Shown piece by piece: positions 42,918 through 51,446 of a stretch of DNA of 64,000 bases (positions are counted from its first letter, which is position 1; every line of letters starts with the position of its first letter). The position numbers were made by a program, and so were the translations under genes. Source of the DNA: Myxococcales bacterium 68-20 (GTDB lineage: Bacteria > Myxococcota_A > Polyangia > Polyangiales > Polyangiaceae); assembly GCA_001899635.1 (NCBI GenBank), contig MKVQ01000020.1:1-64000 (forward strand), in the 5' to 3' direction. Under the pieces are notes generated by a model that searched no databases, was not told where the DNA came from, and saw nothing but the letters and a program-made list of their open reading frames with translations.

Positions 42918-43145
42918 CTACTTCTTGCGGTCCTCTTCCTCGGAGACCTGACGGTTGTGCTCGGCGAAGCGCTTCCGCCATACCGGGTCGATGGCCTTTC
43001 CGTGGGCGAGCTCGGTTCGTTGCCCCTCGCCGCCGAAGCCCGGCGCTTCATCACCGGGAGCGTCGTCGACCGGACGTGGGTGCACTCGCTCGTCGACCTT
43101 CGGCGCATGCTCTTGCTTCTTGTCTTCAAGACGCTTCGTGACCAT
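42918..43145 (-). CDS. Small hydrophilic protein, unknown
   Basis: 75 residues from ATG 43145: charged throughout (RLEDKKQEHAPKVDERVHPR), ending AIDPVWRKRFAEHNRQVSEE. The last part looks like an amphipathic helix. No ribosome site is obvious, and a plus-strand frame overlaps the same DNA, so coding status is uncertain. Confidence 0.4.
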   Translation of the reverse strand: MVTKRLEDKKQEHAPKVDERVHPRPVDDAPGDEAPGFGGEGQRTELAHGKAIDPVWRKRFAEHNRQVSEEEDRKK

Positions 43146-43286
43146 GCATGTCGCGGCTGCAATCGACGTACCGTGGCTCGTCGAGCGTATCCTCAGCTGG
43201 TCGTTCCGCCGCCTCACGCCCGAGTCTGCCAGTCAGCGACCGCTCGAGTCGATGCACGCCACCGTGGAGCGGAAGCCCATGCCGTC

Positions 43287-43807
43287 TCAATCGCCGCCGT
43301 CGGCTGCTCCACTGGAGGAGTCAGCGGCTCCATCCGAGGCGCCCGCGTCGAGCCCGCTCGTGAGGTCGCGGCACAGGCATGCGGAGGCGCCTCGTAGGCC
43401 GGCGTAGCAGCGCCAATTGCCGTCCTCGCAGCGGCAAGCGTAAGGCGTGAGCGAGCAGGATACCGTCGAGCGGTCGGACACTCACGCGTGTGGACGGCCG
43501 TCATCGAGCAGACCTCACCGTCGTACGAGCAGGCTCCGCTCGGAAGGGCGGCGACCGACCAGCTCGTGCCGTAGTTGAAGAAGGCGCCCCCCTTCTCGCC
43601 GCAGCGCGGGACGCACTTGGGCGCATCCAGCGCGTCCGGCGCATCGAGGTCGGGGAAATGAGTCTCGAGGTCGTATGGCGCACCCGTCGAGCAGGGGCTG
43701 CGAGGACCGTCGTACGACCAGTCGTCGTCCCTGCACGAGCACGCGAAGACCAGGACGCCCACGGCGGTGACCGCGACGATACGCTGGCGGGCTCGCATGA
43801 GGTGCAC
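43287..43807 (-). pseudogene. Cys-rich lipoprotein gene with a frameshift
   Basis: Starts MHLMRARQRIVAVTAVGVLV with a lipobox-like FACSC. The mature part is Cys-rich (PKCVPRCGEKGGAFFNYG, GACSYDGEVCSMTA). Near 43455-43482 the frame must shift by one base to continue with CSLTPYACRCEDGNWRCYAG and the Asp/Ala/Ser/Gly tail ending at 43287. In the unshifted frame the protein becomes an Ala/Arg/Thr-rich run to 43214. Both halves have the style of one secreted myxobacterial protein. A sequencing error is possible. Confidence 0.55.
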
Positions 43808-43861
43808 CAGCTGAGGGTAGCAGCATCCGACAGGAGGGCACGCCGGACACCGAGCGTCTCG

Positions 43862-44293
43862 TCACGCGAGGGTGTCCTGCCGGTACTTCGCGACGAGCTC
43901 CTCGCGCGTCGTCACACCGAGCTTCGCGCTTGCGCGTGCCACGAGCACGCGGACCGTCGAGTGCGCGAGACCGAGCTCGTAGGCCGCTTCCTTGTTCGTC
44001 TGGCCCATCGACAGACAGGCGACGACCTGTCGCTCGCGCTCGGAGAGCTTGGCGGTCGGCTTCGTCGCCATCGCGTTCACGCGCGCGACGACGTAGTGCG
44101 AGCCGTCTCTCTGGAACTCGTCCACGAGCGTCCAGCGAGCGCGCACCAGCGCCTTCCACGACGGGAGCGCACGCTCGGGTGCGCCGCGAAGGTCGGTCCG
44201 CGCCCGGAGGATGCCGACCGCCGCGTCCCGCAGCGCCTCGCGTTCGGGCTCTGCGGTGCGCTCGAGGTGCTTCACCTCCCCAGCGGGGGTCAT
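43862..44293 (-). CDS. LuxR-type helix-turn-helix regulator
   Basis: 143 residues from ATG 44293 (MTPAGEVKHLER). The last ~65 residues are a LuxR/GerE DNA-binding domain: LSERERQVVACLSMGQTNKE, AAYELGLAHSTVRVLVARAS and AKLGVTTREELV. The N-terminal ~75 residues (LPSWKALVRARWTLVDEFQR) may be a small sensory or dimerisation part; no receiver domain. The start codon overlaps that of the divergent serine hydrolase gene (CATG), so the two probably share a control region inside each other's 5' ends. Confidence 0.8.
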   Translation of the reverse strand: MTPAGEVKHLERTAEPEREALRDAAVGILRARTDLRGAPERALPSWKALVRARWTLVDEFQRDGSHYVVARVNAMATKPTAKLSERERQVVACLSMGQTNKEAAYELGLAHSTVRVLVARASAKLGVTTREELVAKYRQDTLA

Positions 44294-45371
44294 GATCGCT
44301 TCGGCGTCGGCGATGCCGTCGGTCCCGGACGTCGCGCGCGTCCCGCCTGCATCACCGAAGGTCGATCTCGGGAAGCTCAACGTGAACATCCAGAATGCGC
44401 TCGTAGATACGACGTTCGGCTACGCGATGCAGATCCGCAAGAACGGCCAGCCGGTCGGGACGCGCATCTGGAAGAAGGCGCGTGGCTCCAATGACGGGAA
44501 CAGCGCCTGGAACCTGGACACGCGCATGCACGTCGCGAGCGTGAGCAAGTTCATCACCGCGGTCGCGATGGTGAAGATGCTCGACGCCAAGGGCGTGAGC
44601 GTCGACGCCAAGATCTTGCCGTACCTTCCGAGCTTCTGGCCCAAGGGCTCGAACGTCGACAAGATCACGTTCCGTCAGCTTCTCCGTCACACCTCCGGCT
44701 TCGTCACGGGCGGCTCCGCGTCGGACTACACCACGATGAAGTACTGGACGGCGCTCGGCGTCGGCAACAACAACGGCGAGCCGCACTACGAGAACATGAA
44801 CTTCGGCTTGTGCCGGATCCTGATCTCGACGCTCGGCGGCCTGCCCCCGGTGCTGCTCGTCAACGAGCCGACGTACGACTACGTCACGATCGCGTTCTTC
44901 CGGAGATACACCCAGGACAACGTCTTCACGCCCTCGAACGTCGCCGCCGTGAGCTTCGCACCGGTACCCTTCAAGGTCGACGCGCTCGCGTATTCGTCGA
45001 ACATCGATGCAAGCGGCTGGAGCTCGGGAGATCTGTCGTCGATGGCGGGTGGCGCCGCGTTTCGTCTGAGCGTCAACGAGCTGCTCGACTTCATGGGCAC
45101 GTTCCGCCGGAAGGGCACGATCGTCTCCGTCAACCGCGCGCAGGAGATCCTCGATCAGGGTCTCGGCCTCGACGTCATCGACGATACGCCGGCCGGTCGC
45201 ATCTACGACAAGAACGGACGCTGGCGGAACAACGGCAACACCGAGCAGAGCCTCGCGATGTTCCTACCCGACAACGTGGAGCTCGCCGTCTTCGTCAACT
45301 CGCCCATCGGCCCCTCGGCGGCGGACCTGAGGAAGACGATCCGCGCGGCGTACGACGCGTCGATCAAGTGA
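44292..45371 (+). CDS. Serine beta-lactamase-like hydrolase without signal peptide
   Basis: 359 residues if started at ATG 44292; ATG 44313 is also in frame. Motifs S83-V-S-K86 (VASVSKFITAV) and Y166-E-N168 are present. HTSGF at ~133-137 is the usual family sequence after the first helix. The C-terminal third-motif region is less clear (KNGRWRNNGNTEQS). No signal peptide precedes the domain, unlike the related gene at 27236-28378, so the 5' end may be misread or truncated into the regulator. Substrate unknown. Confidence 0.75.
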   Translation: MIASASAMPSVPDVARVPPASPKVDLGKLNVNIQNALVDTTFGYAMQIRKNGQPVGTRIWKKARGSNDGNSAWNLDTRMHVASVSKFITAVAMVKMLDAKGVSVDAKILPYLPSFWPKGSNVDKITFRQLLRHTSGFVTGGSASDYTTMKYWTALGVGNNNGEPHYENMNFGLCRILISTLGGLPPVLLVNEPTYDYVTIAFFRRYTQDNVFTPSNVAAVSFAPVPFKVDALAYSSNIDASGWSSGDLSSMAGGAAFRLSVNELLDFMGTFRRKGTIVSVNRAQEILDQGLGLDVIDDTPAGRIYDKNGRWRNNGNTEQSLAMFLPDNVELAVFVNSPIGPSAADLRKTIRAAYDASIK

Positions 45372-45410
45372 TCGCTCCCTAGTCGTCACCCCCGCCCACG
45401 CGCCCGGGGG

Positions 45411-45459
45411 GAGGAGCCCGGCCGCGCGGACGATCCACGACGACGACGTCGGGCTCCTC
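45411..45459. terminator. Bidirectional hairpin between convergent genes
   Basis: Perfect 10-bp inverted repeat GAGGAGCCCG (45411-45420) and CGGGCTCCTC (45450-45459) with a 29-nt spacer, between the stop codons of the serine hydrolase and the next minus-strand gene. Probably terminates both; no T tract is evident. Confidence 0.45.
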
Positions 45460-45477
45460 GAAGAGCCCTGGCCCATG

Positions 45478-46569
45478 TCACTCGTACATCACGTATTCGG
45501 GCACCGGCGTCAGCGCGAGGACCTCGCCCGGAGACATCAGCTTGCCGCCGTTCTTCGTGTCCTCGTCGAAGAAGAGCTTGAAGCCCGCGTGGACGTGCGC
45601 GGGCATGTTCTTCACGAGATAGTTGTACGTCTTGATCTTCGGGCCCTTCGGACCGAGACCGTCAACGCCCTTGATGAGCGCCACGCCCGGGTGCGCGACG
45701 ATCACCGACTCCTCCTTCAAGACGTGATCGTTCACCTGGTGGAAGATGAGCGCCTTCTCGGGCAGGTCACCCTCCTGGACGATGCCGGAGAGGTACGCCG
45801 CCACATCGTTGATCACGGCGCCGGTCGTCTGTCCGTAGACCGCGCCCGGCTTCTGCTTGCCCTTCATCGCCCACTCGGGATCGAGCGCGACGCCGACGTC
45901 CGGCATGCGCAGATACTTCTCGTAGGCTTTGACCTCGGTCAGGAAGTCCGAGTGTCCGGGCTGGATGTTGAGGATGAGGAGGCCCTTCGAGGCCCGTGCA
46001 ACTTGCAAGTACTGGTCGACGACCGAGTCCGGAACGCGCCGACGCCACTTGCCGTCCTTGCCGGGTGCCCCCATCACGATGACCGTGATGAGCTCGAAGA
46101 CCGGAAGCACCTTGCGATCCCCCGTGTACTTGTCGGCGTAGGAGAGGAGCTGCTTCGTCTTCGTCTGCAGGTTGCCCGTGAGCCGCCCGAGCGCGGGCGC
46201 GCCAGGCGTCCCGCAGAAGCCTGCCAGCCGGTACGTGGGAAAGATCTCGCGGCCGCCGCGCGGGAGCTCGAGGCGCGGCTTCTCCTCGGGCGCGGCGGGC
46301 TCGGAGGACGGCTCCGCGGGCGCCGCCGATGCCGGGGTCGTCGTCGACGACGCCACGGCCGAATCGGCCGCCGCGGGCTCGGCGGCCTTCGCCTCGGGAG
46401 CCGCCGGAGCGGATTCCCGCGCGATCGGCGCCCGGGCGCCAGCCGGATCGGCAGCGCCCTGGCAATGTACGCCGCCAAGCATGATCGCGATCGCGCCCAG
46501 AAGGCCGCGAGCCCGATGCAGGTGATCCCCCTCACGGGTGTGGGCCGCTCTGGCCTCGATGCGAGTCAC
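45478..46569 (-). CDS. Conserved exported protein, probable TIM-barrel-like domain
   Basis: About 363 residues from GTG 46569; the start is uncertain (an ATG at 46482 is an alternative). A hydrophobic segment GLLGAIAIMLGGVHC and an Ala/Pro/Ser/Glu linker precede a domain of ~230 residues. It contains LPRGGREIFPTYRLAGFCGT, VFELITVIVMGAPGKDGKW, GLLILNIQPGHSDFL, PDVGVALDPEWAMK and ALIFHQV. The alternating strand/helix pattern with ALDPEW suggests a glycoside-hydrolase-like barrel. I do not recognise a named family. Likely periplasmic or surface. Confidence 0.65.
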   Translation of the reverse strand: MTRIEARAAHTREGDHLHRARGLLGAIAIMLGGVHCQGAADPAGARAPIARESAPAAPEAKAAEPAAADSAVASSTTTPASAAPAEPSSEPAAPEEKPRLELPRGGREIFPTYRLAGFCGTPGAPALGRLTGNLQTKTKQLLSYADKYTGDRKVLPVFELITVIVMGAPGKDGKWRRRVPDSVVDQYLQVARASKGLLILNIQPGHSDFLTEVKAYEKYLRMPDVGVALDPEWAMKGKQKPGAVYGQTTGAVINDVAAYLSGIVQEGDLPEKALIFHQVNDHVLKEESVIVAHPGVALIKGVDGLGPKGPKIKTYNYLVKNMPAHVHAGFKLFFDEDTKNGGKLMSPGEVLALTPVPEYVMYE

Positions 46570-46806
46570 GGCGCCGTTGGTAACCCGTGAGCGCGCGAAA
46601 ACCAAGCTGCACGGATGTGCCGCACGACTGCGATCGCCATCCCACACGTCGGCCCGGCCCTCGGAGACGTCTCGAACGGCCCCGACCGAACCGCGAGCCG
46701 CCGGTCACGAGTGCATCATGCAGGCTCTCCCAGAGTCCTTTGCAGCGCGCGCGATGCGACGATTGCCCGCCTTGTTCCGGCGGAGGAGGTGGGCGATAGG
46801 GTAGCG

Positions 46807-47568
46807 ATGGCCTCGAGGAACGGTTCGAACGGCGCCAACGGAATGAACGGAACCAACGGCGCGAAGGCCGAGTGGATCGTTCGCTCTCACGGCCGGCTCG
46901 AGAAGCTCGCCGAGAATCTCTGGTGGGCGTGGGGCTCGATCCCCGGGATGTCGCTCAAGCGGTCCATGGTCGTTGCGAAACGACGCGACGGAGACCTCGT
47001 CATCCACAACGCGATCGCGCTCGATCAGGCCGGGATGCGCGAGCTCGAAGCGATCGGCGAGCCGAGGTACCTCATCGTCCCCAACGCTGCACACCGCCTC
47101 GATGCGCCTGCCTTCAAGAAGCGCTATCCCGAGATCCAGGTATTCGCTCCGCGCGGAGGCCGTGACGCCGTCGCCAAGATGGTGAGCGTCGACGGCATCT
47201 ACGAGGACTTCCCCGCCGACGAGGACGTCCGCCTCGAGATGCTCGACGGCATCGGGGATGCCGAGGGCGCGATGATCGTCCGCTCGACCGACGGGATCAC
47301 GATCGTGCTGAACGACGCCGTCTTCAACATGGACAAGAAGCGCGACCCGCTCGGCTTCCTCTTCACGACGCTCCTCGGCTCGGCGCCGGGCCCACGCGTG
47401 TCTCGCCTCGTGAAGCTCCTCTTCGTGAAGGACAAGCGTGCGCTGCGCGAGCACCTCGAGCGCTTTGCGGAGCACCCGGACCTCGTCCGCCTCGTCGTCG
47501 CTCACGAGAAGGTCGCGAAGGGTGCGGACGCCGCGAGCGCGCTCAGGAAAGCCGCGACGTACCTCTGA
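46807..47568 (+). CDS. DUF4336-like protein, metallo-beta-lactamase-like fold without metal site
   Basis: 253 residues from ATG 46807. After an Asn/Gly-rich leader the protein has KRRDGDLVIHNAIALDQAGM, RYLIVPNAAHRLDAPAFKKR and FAPRGGRDAV. This resembles DUF4336 proteins, a degenerate metallo-beta-lactamase fold; the HxHxDH motif is missing. Later TDGITIVLNDAVFNMD matches the second half. Cytoplasmic; function unknown. Divergent from the preceding gene. Confidence 0.65.
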   Translation: MASRNGSNGANGMNGTNGAKAEWIVRSHGRLEKLAENLWWAWGSIPGMSLKRSMVVAKRRDGDLVIHNAIALDQAGMRELEAIGEPRYLIVPNAAHRLDAPAFKKRYPEIQVFAPRGGRDAVAKMVSVDGIYEDFPADEDVRLEMLDGIGDAEGAMIVRSTDGITIVLNDAVFNMDKKRDPLGFLFTTLLGSAPGPRVSRLVKLLFVKDKRALREHLERFAEHPDLVRLVVAHEKVAKGADAASALRKAATYL

Positions 47569-47822
47569 TCCCTGACCAGGTCATACGTGCGCTCGGCCTT
47601 CGCGAGCGCGCAGAGCACGAGCTTGTCCGCCTTCGTGGACGCTACGGTCGCGCTATCACCGACCGCGCGGGCATGTTCGACGTCGGCCGAGACCCGAGTG
47701 ACGCGCTGCGACGACACAGTAGGCATGAACGCGATGCCGGAGACACGCCCCTCGCCCCACGAGGTCGTCTACGCCCATCGCCGGACGGAAGCGATCCACG
47801 AGCTGCTCGAGGAGCAACGAGG

Positions 47823-48074
47823 ATGACCGCCGTCGATCTGCACCCGGAGGATCTCGTCGACAAGGAGCTCCTCGGCGAGCTCACGGACTCCGAGCGAGCC
47901 CGCCTCGACGCGCACCTCGAGCGATGCTCGACATGCCGCTTCGAGCGCGCGGTCCGCGCCGACTTCGCCGATGAGCTCGCGCGCGAGATTGGGGCTCGCG
48001 CCCCAACCACCCGCGGAGGAGGCTTCACTTCGGGACGTTCGGTGAGATCGCGCCGCACGGGAAACGCGCGGTGA
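47823..48074 (+). pseudogene. Truncated anti-sigma-type zinc-finger protein
   Basis: From ATG 47823 the frame encodes HPEDLVDKELLGELTDSERA then LDAHLERCSTCRFERAVR, a zf-HC2 domain with the HxxxCxxC zinc ligands of anti-sigma factors. The membrane helix and sensor domain expected next are absent: the frame becomes basic and runs into the end of the convergent VWA gene. The start forms ATGA with the stop of an upstream frame ending RTEAIHELLEEQRG, which may be what is left of the cognate ECF sigma gene (about 47700-47826). A decayed sigma/anti-sigma pair is inferred. Confidence 0.5.
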
Positions 48075-49416
48075 GCTGCGCGTCCGGGGACGACTTGAGC
48101 GTCTCGCACGCCGAACCGACGAGCTCGATGCGCGAAGGGGTCACGAGGCGCCAGCCCTCGTCGGGCGCGCCCGGGGCGTCGAACGGCACCGGCGCTCCGT
48201 TGAGCGTGACAGTACCGAGCTTCTCCATCCCGGCCTGCACCTGACCGTTCAGATCGAAGGTGCAGGTCCGCGCATCGAGGACGATGTGCTTCAGCGCGTC
48301 CACGAGCTGCTGCGGGGTGTTCGGCCGGATCGCTCCCGCGTCGCCCGTCACCGGGTCGAGGCCCTTCCCTGCGTTTGCGACGGCGTTGAAGTGCCGCTCG
48401 GCCTGCGCGCTCGTGTCGCCGATCGCGATGACGAACGTGCGGATGTCGTGCGTGTACGTCTGCTGGACGGCGTTGATGACGGCCGCCCGGCCGGGCTCGC
48501 TGGCGAAGTTGTCACCGCAGAGGCCCGGTTCGCCGTCGGTGACGAGCACCAGCACCTTCGGCGCCTTCGAGGCGAGCGCGGCGAAGCCCTTCGGATCGCC
48601 GACGCCGCCGTCATCGGCGAGCCCGACGACGGTGCGGATCGCAGGGCCCGTCGGCGTGTCGTCGTCGACGCTCGCGGGACGAAGCATCGCGTCGACGGTC
48701 GGGAACGCATTGAGCTCGAAGGTGAGCCCGTCGAACGCCTTGCCGTTGAAGCGCGGACAGACTTTGTCGGTCGGCTCGGGGAGGAACGAGTTGTCGTTGT
48801 CGTTCGGATTGCCGTCGGTCGCGGAGTACATCTTCACCCCGATCTCCGCCTCACCTTCCAGCTGCTTCAGGAGCCCACCCGGGTTCGCCGCGGGTCCGAT
48901 GAGGACGTCCTTGAGGACCGTCCAACGACAATCCGGATTGCAGTTGTTGCTGTCGCCGGTCGGGAACCGGTAGTGGCGCATGCTCGACGACTGATCGAGG
49001 AGGAAGAGCACCTTGGGCTGGACCTTCGTGAGCGCGACGTCGGTATCCGCGCAGACCGCGTCCGTCACGATGCCGCCGTCGTCATCACCTGCATCGGGGA
49101 AGCCCGGGCCAGTCAGGTCGCCTCCGCAGCGCCCGCGGTTCGTGCACATGAGCCCGCTCAAGCACGGCTGCTCCGGCGCGCAGTCCGCGCTGCACTTGTC
49201 GTCGAGCCCGCAATAGAGCCCATCCGCACACTCGGTGTCGGTCGCACACGGCTTACCGCAGAGCCCTCGATAGACCGTGTCGCACGGGCTTCCGCCGGCG
49301 GCGGGGAACGTGCTCTCGGATGCCGTGCCGCAATGAAGCACAGCCGCGAGGACAGCGATCGAGCCCAGCCCCCAGGCGGCCCGGCGGCCCGCGCGATCGA
49401 AAGAAGCGCCGCTCAT
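48025..49416 (-). CDS. VWA-domain cell-surface protein
   Basis: 463 residues from ATG 49416 with an N-terminal signal (WGLGSIAVLAAVLHCG, possible lipid Cys29). A Cys-rich EGF-like segment (~45-97: CGKPCATDTECADGLYCG) comes first. A von Willebrand A domain follows, with the MIDAS motif D141-Q-S143-S-S145 (VLFLLDQSSSM), then VLVLVTDGEPG and TFVIAIGDTSAQ. A C-terminal beta domain (~390-463) has RTCTFDLNG, DEGWRLVTPSRIELVG and two Cys. VWA domains bind ligands through a metal ion. A similar C-terminal domain is found alone at 8387-8869. Confidence 0.8.
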   Translation of the reverse strand: MSGASFDRAGRRAAWGLGSIAVLAAVLHCGTASESTFPAAGGSPCDTVYRGLCGKPCATDTECADGLYCGLDDKCSADCAPEQPCLSGLMCTNRGRCGGDLTGPGFPDAGDDDGGIVTDAVCADTDVALTKVQPKVLFLLDQSSSMRHYRFPTGDSNNCNPDCRWTVLKDVLIGPAANPGGLLKQLEGEAEIGVKMYSATDGNPNDNDNSFLPEPTDKVCPRFNGKAFDGLTFELNAFPTVDAMLRPASVDDDTPTGPAIRTVVGLADDGGVGDPKGFAALASKAPKVLVLVTDGEPGLCGDNFASEPGRAAVINAVQQTYTHDIRTFVIAIGDTSAQAERHFNAVANAGKGLDPVTGDAGAIRPNTPQQLVDALKHIVLDARTCTFDLNGQVQAGMEKLGTVTLNGAPVPFDAPGAPDEGWRLVTPSRIELVGSACETLKSSPDAQLTARFPCGAISPNVPK

Positions 49417-49672
49417 ATCTCCACTACCTCCACAAGCAAGTCACCGTGTGAGAGCACGCGGCGTATGGCTCACTTTACGATCTTTCCACCGCGGTGCAGA
49501 GGCGAACACAGCCACCAGGTCGGGCAAGGCCGTCACCCGTTTGTGGACGCCAACCTGAGCCGTACGTTTGCGTACCGAGTCGCCTGGATCGGATCCGCCC
49601 CACCAAGCGGGTCGTGGCGTTACGCGCTCGGCGGAGTAACCTGAAGCATTCCCAGTTCGACGAGGAAGGCGC

Positions 49673-51388
49673 GTGCACGTGCTCTCTGCGACTCCTTTCA
49701 AGCTCTCGCTCCTCACGCTCCTCGCGCTCGGCATCGTCGGAAGCGCGTGCACGACAGGCAGCGAGGATCCCGCACACTCTCCTCCGCCGGTCGGCGATCC
49801 GAATCCGAACGGCAAGCCTCCCGGTGACGGCTGCACGACGGGCAACGAATGCCGTACGGGCGTCTGCACCGGCGCGATGTGCCAGGCGTCGACCAACACC
49901 GACGGAGTGAGGAACGGCGACGAGACCGACGTCGACTGCGGAGGCGCGAGCGGTCCGTCGTGCGGTCTCGGCAAGAGCTGCACGACGAACGAGAACTGCG
50001 CGAGCGGGCTCTGCACCGACTTCAAGTGTGCTGCTGGTGGTTCGAGCGCCGATTGCGGCGGCGCTCTTCCGAAGTGCGCCGACGGCAAGCCGTGCGGAGC
50101 AGGCAGCGACTGCGAGAGCGGCGTCTGCGAGGGCGGCACGTGCAAGGCGCCCGGCCCGAACGACGGTGTGAAGAACGGCGGGGAGACCGGCGTCGACTGC
50201 GGCGGCACGCACCCCGACAAGTGCGGCGTCGGCCAGGGCTGCCTTTCGGGCGACGACTGCCAGAGCCTCGTCTGTGACGACGCCAAGAAGTGCGCCGCGC
50301 CCAGCTACGACGACAAGGTCAAGAACGGCAACGAGACCGACGTCGACTGCGGCGGCCCCGGCGCTCCGAAGAAGTGCGCCACCGGACTCACGTGCGCCGA
50401 CCACGACGACTGCGAGAGCAACGGCTGCACCTACGAGAAGAAATGCGCGGCGGGTGCATCCTGCACGCAGCTCGAAGGCGGCCAGACCTGCGGGGCGAAC
50501 GAGGGACTGGCGAAGCAAGCCGACTGCTGCGAGCGCGCCATGGTCGGCAACTACACGATCGACAAGTACCTCATCACCGCAGGCCGCATGCGGGCCTTCC
50601 TCACGCGCCACAACGGCAAGATCCGTGACTGGGCCGCGACGCTCCCCGCGAACAAGTGGAACCAGGCGTGGACCGCGCAGCTGCCGAACAGCATCGCTGG
50701 TACGCCGGGTGACGGAAGCAACGCCAACACGCAGCTCGGCCCGTATTACGGCAAGCGCTCCTGCGAGACGGGCTATCACACCGGGCACACGTTCTGGACG
50801 CCGCCCGAGTACGGCGACACCAAGGACTTCCCGCAGAACGTCCTCGACACCAAGGCGCTCAACTGCGTGCCGTGGTGGATGATGGCGGCGCTCTGCGTGT
50901 TCGACGGCGGTCACCTCCTCAAGGAGGCCGAGCTCCGCGCCGCGTACACGAACAACGGCGTGACCGCTTTTCCGTGGGGCGCGCGCGGTACGTACACGAC
51001 CACGGCGCAGAACGGCTACGCGATCGGGGAGTTCAGCTATGCGACCCCGAATCCGCCGCCAGGCGCCGGGGTGGACAACGACGGCTACCTGGACGCCGCC
51101 TTCTACATCGCGCCTCCCGGGCGGCGGCCAGACGGCTACAACACGACCGGACACGCGGACCTCGTCGGCAACCTGCTCGAGTGGGTGAGCGACAGCGAGC
51201 GGCAGTTCGTCTGGAAGGGCTCGTTCGAGCGTCACGCGCGCGAGGCCGACGGCTACACCCCGGGCGCCAATGATCCGTACATGTCGATGAACCCGACGAG
51301 GAACCCGACGGTCCCGTGGCGCTGGCACGACATCGACTCGGTCAACGCGAACGGCTACTACGGCATCGGCGGCCGTTGCGCCTACTGA
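49673..51388 (+). CDS. Cys-rich repeat protein with sulfatase-modifying-factor (FGE/SUMF1)-like domain
   Basis: 571 residues from GTG 49673; a lipoprotein-type signal ends at VGSAC (Cys26). Residues ~50-265 hold Cys-rich repeats of the form NGDETDVDCGG-x-C-x2-G-x2-C-x4-DC-x-SG-x-C, repeated about four times. From ~290 a formylglycine-generating-enzyme-like fold follows: YTIDKYLITAGRMRAFL, PWWMMAALCVFDGGHLLKEA, GHADLVGNLLEWVSD and a closing YYGIGGRCAY. In secreted bacterial proteins this fold often serves as a binding module rather than an enzyme. Function unknown; surface location. Confidence 0.8.
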   Translation: MHVLSATPFKLSLLTLLALGIVGSACTTGSEDPAHSPPPVGDPNPNGKPPGDGCTTGNECRTGVCTGAMCQASTNTDGVRNGDETDVDCGGASGPSCGLGKSCTTNENCASGLCTDFKCAAGGSSADCGGALPKCADGKPCGAGSDCESGVCEGGTCKAPGPNDGVKNGGETGVDCGGTHPDKCGVGQGCLSGDDCQSLVCDDAKKCAAPSYDDKVKNGNETDVDCGGPGAPKKCATGLTCADHDDCESNGCTYEKKCAAGASCTQLEGGQTCGANEGLAKQADCCERAMVGNYTIDKYLITAGRMRAFLTRHNGKIRDWAATLPANKWNQAWTAQLPNSIAGTPGDGSNANTQLGPYYGKRSCETGYHTGHTFWTPPEYGDTKDFPQNVLDTKALNCVPWWMMAALCVFDGGHLLKEAELRAAYTNNGVTAFPWGARGTYTTTAQNGYAIGEFSYATPNPPPGAGVDNDGYLDAAFYIAPPGRRPDGYNTTGHADLVGNLLEWVSDSERQFVWKGSFERHAREADGYTPGANDPYMSMNPTRNPTVPWRWHDIDSVNANGYYGIGGRCAY

Positions 51389-51446
51389 AGGCCTTGTCGA
51401 CCTCTCGGCGGACGTCGCGGCGATGGCGCGTCCTCCGGCGCTCGCC

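Noticed and set aside
42957-43397. 146-codon plus-strand frame over the small minus-strand gene
   Set aside because: No recognisable domain, runs through the frameshifted lipoprotein antisense; the minus-strand reading is slightly better supported.
47502-47726. 74-codon minus-strand frame
   Set aside because: Some protein-like composition, but overlaps the DUF4336-like gene end and has no motif or ribosome site.
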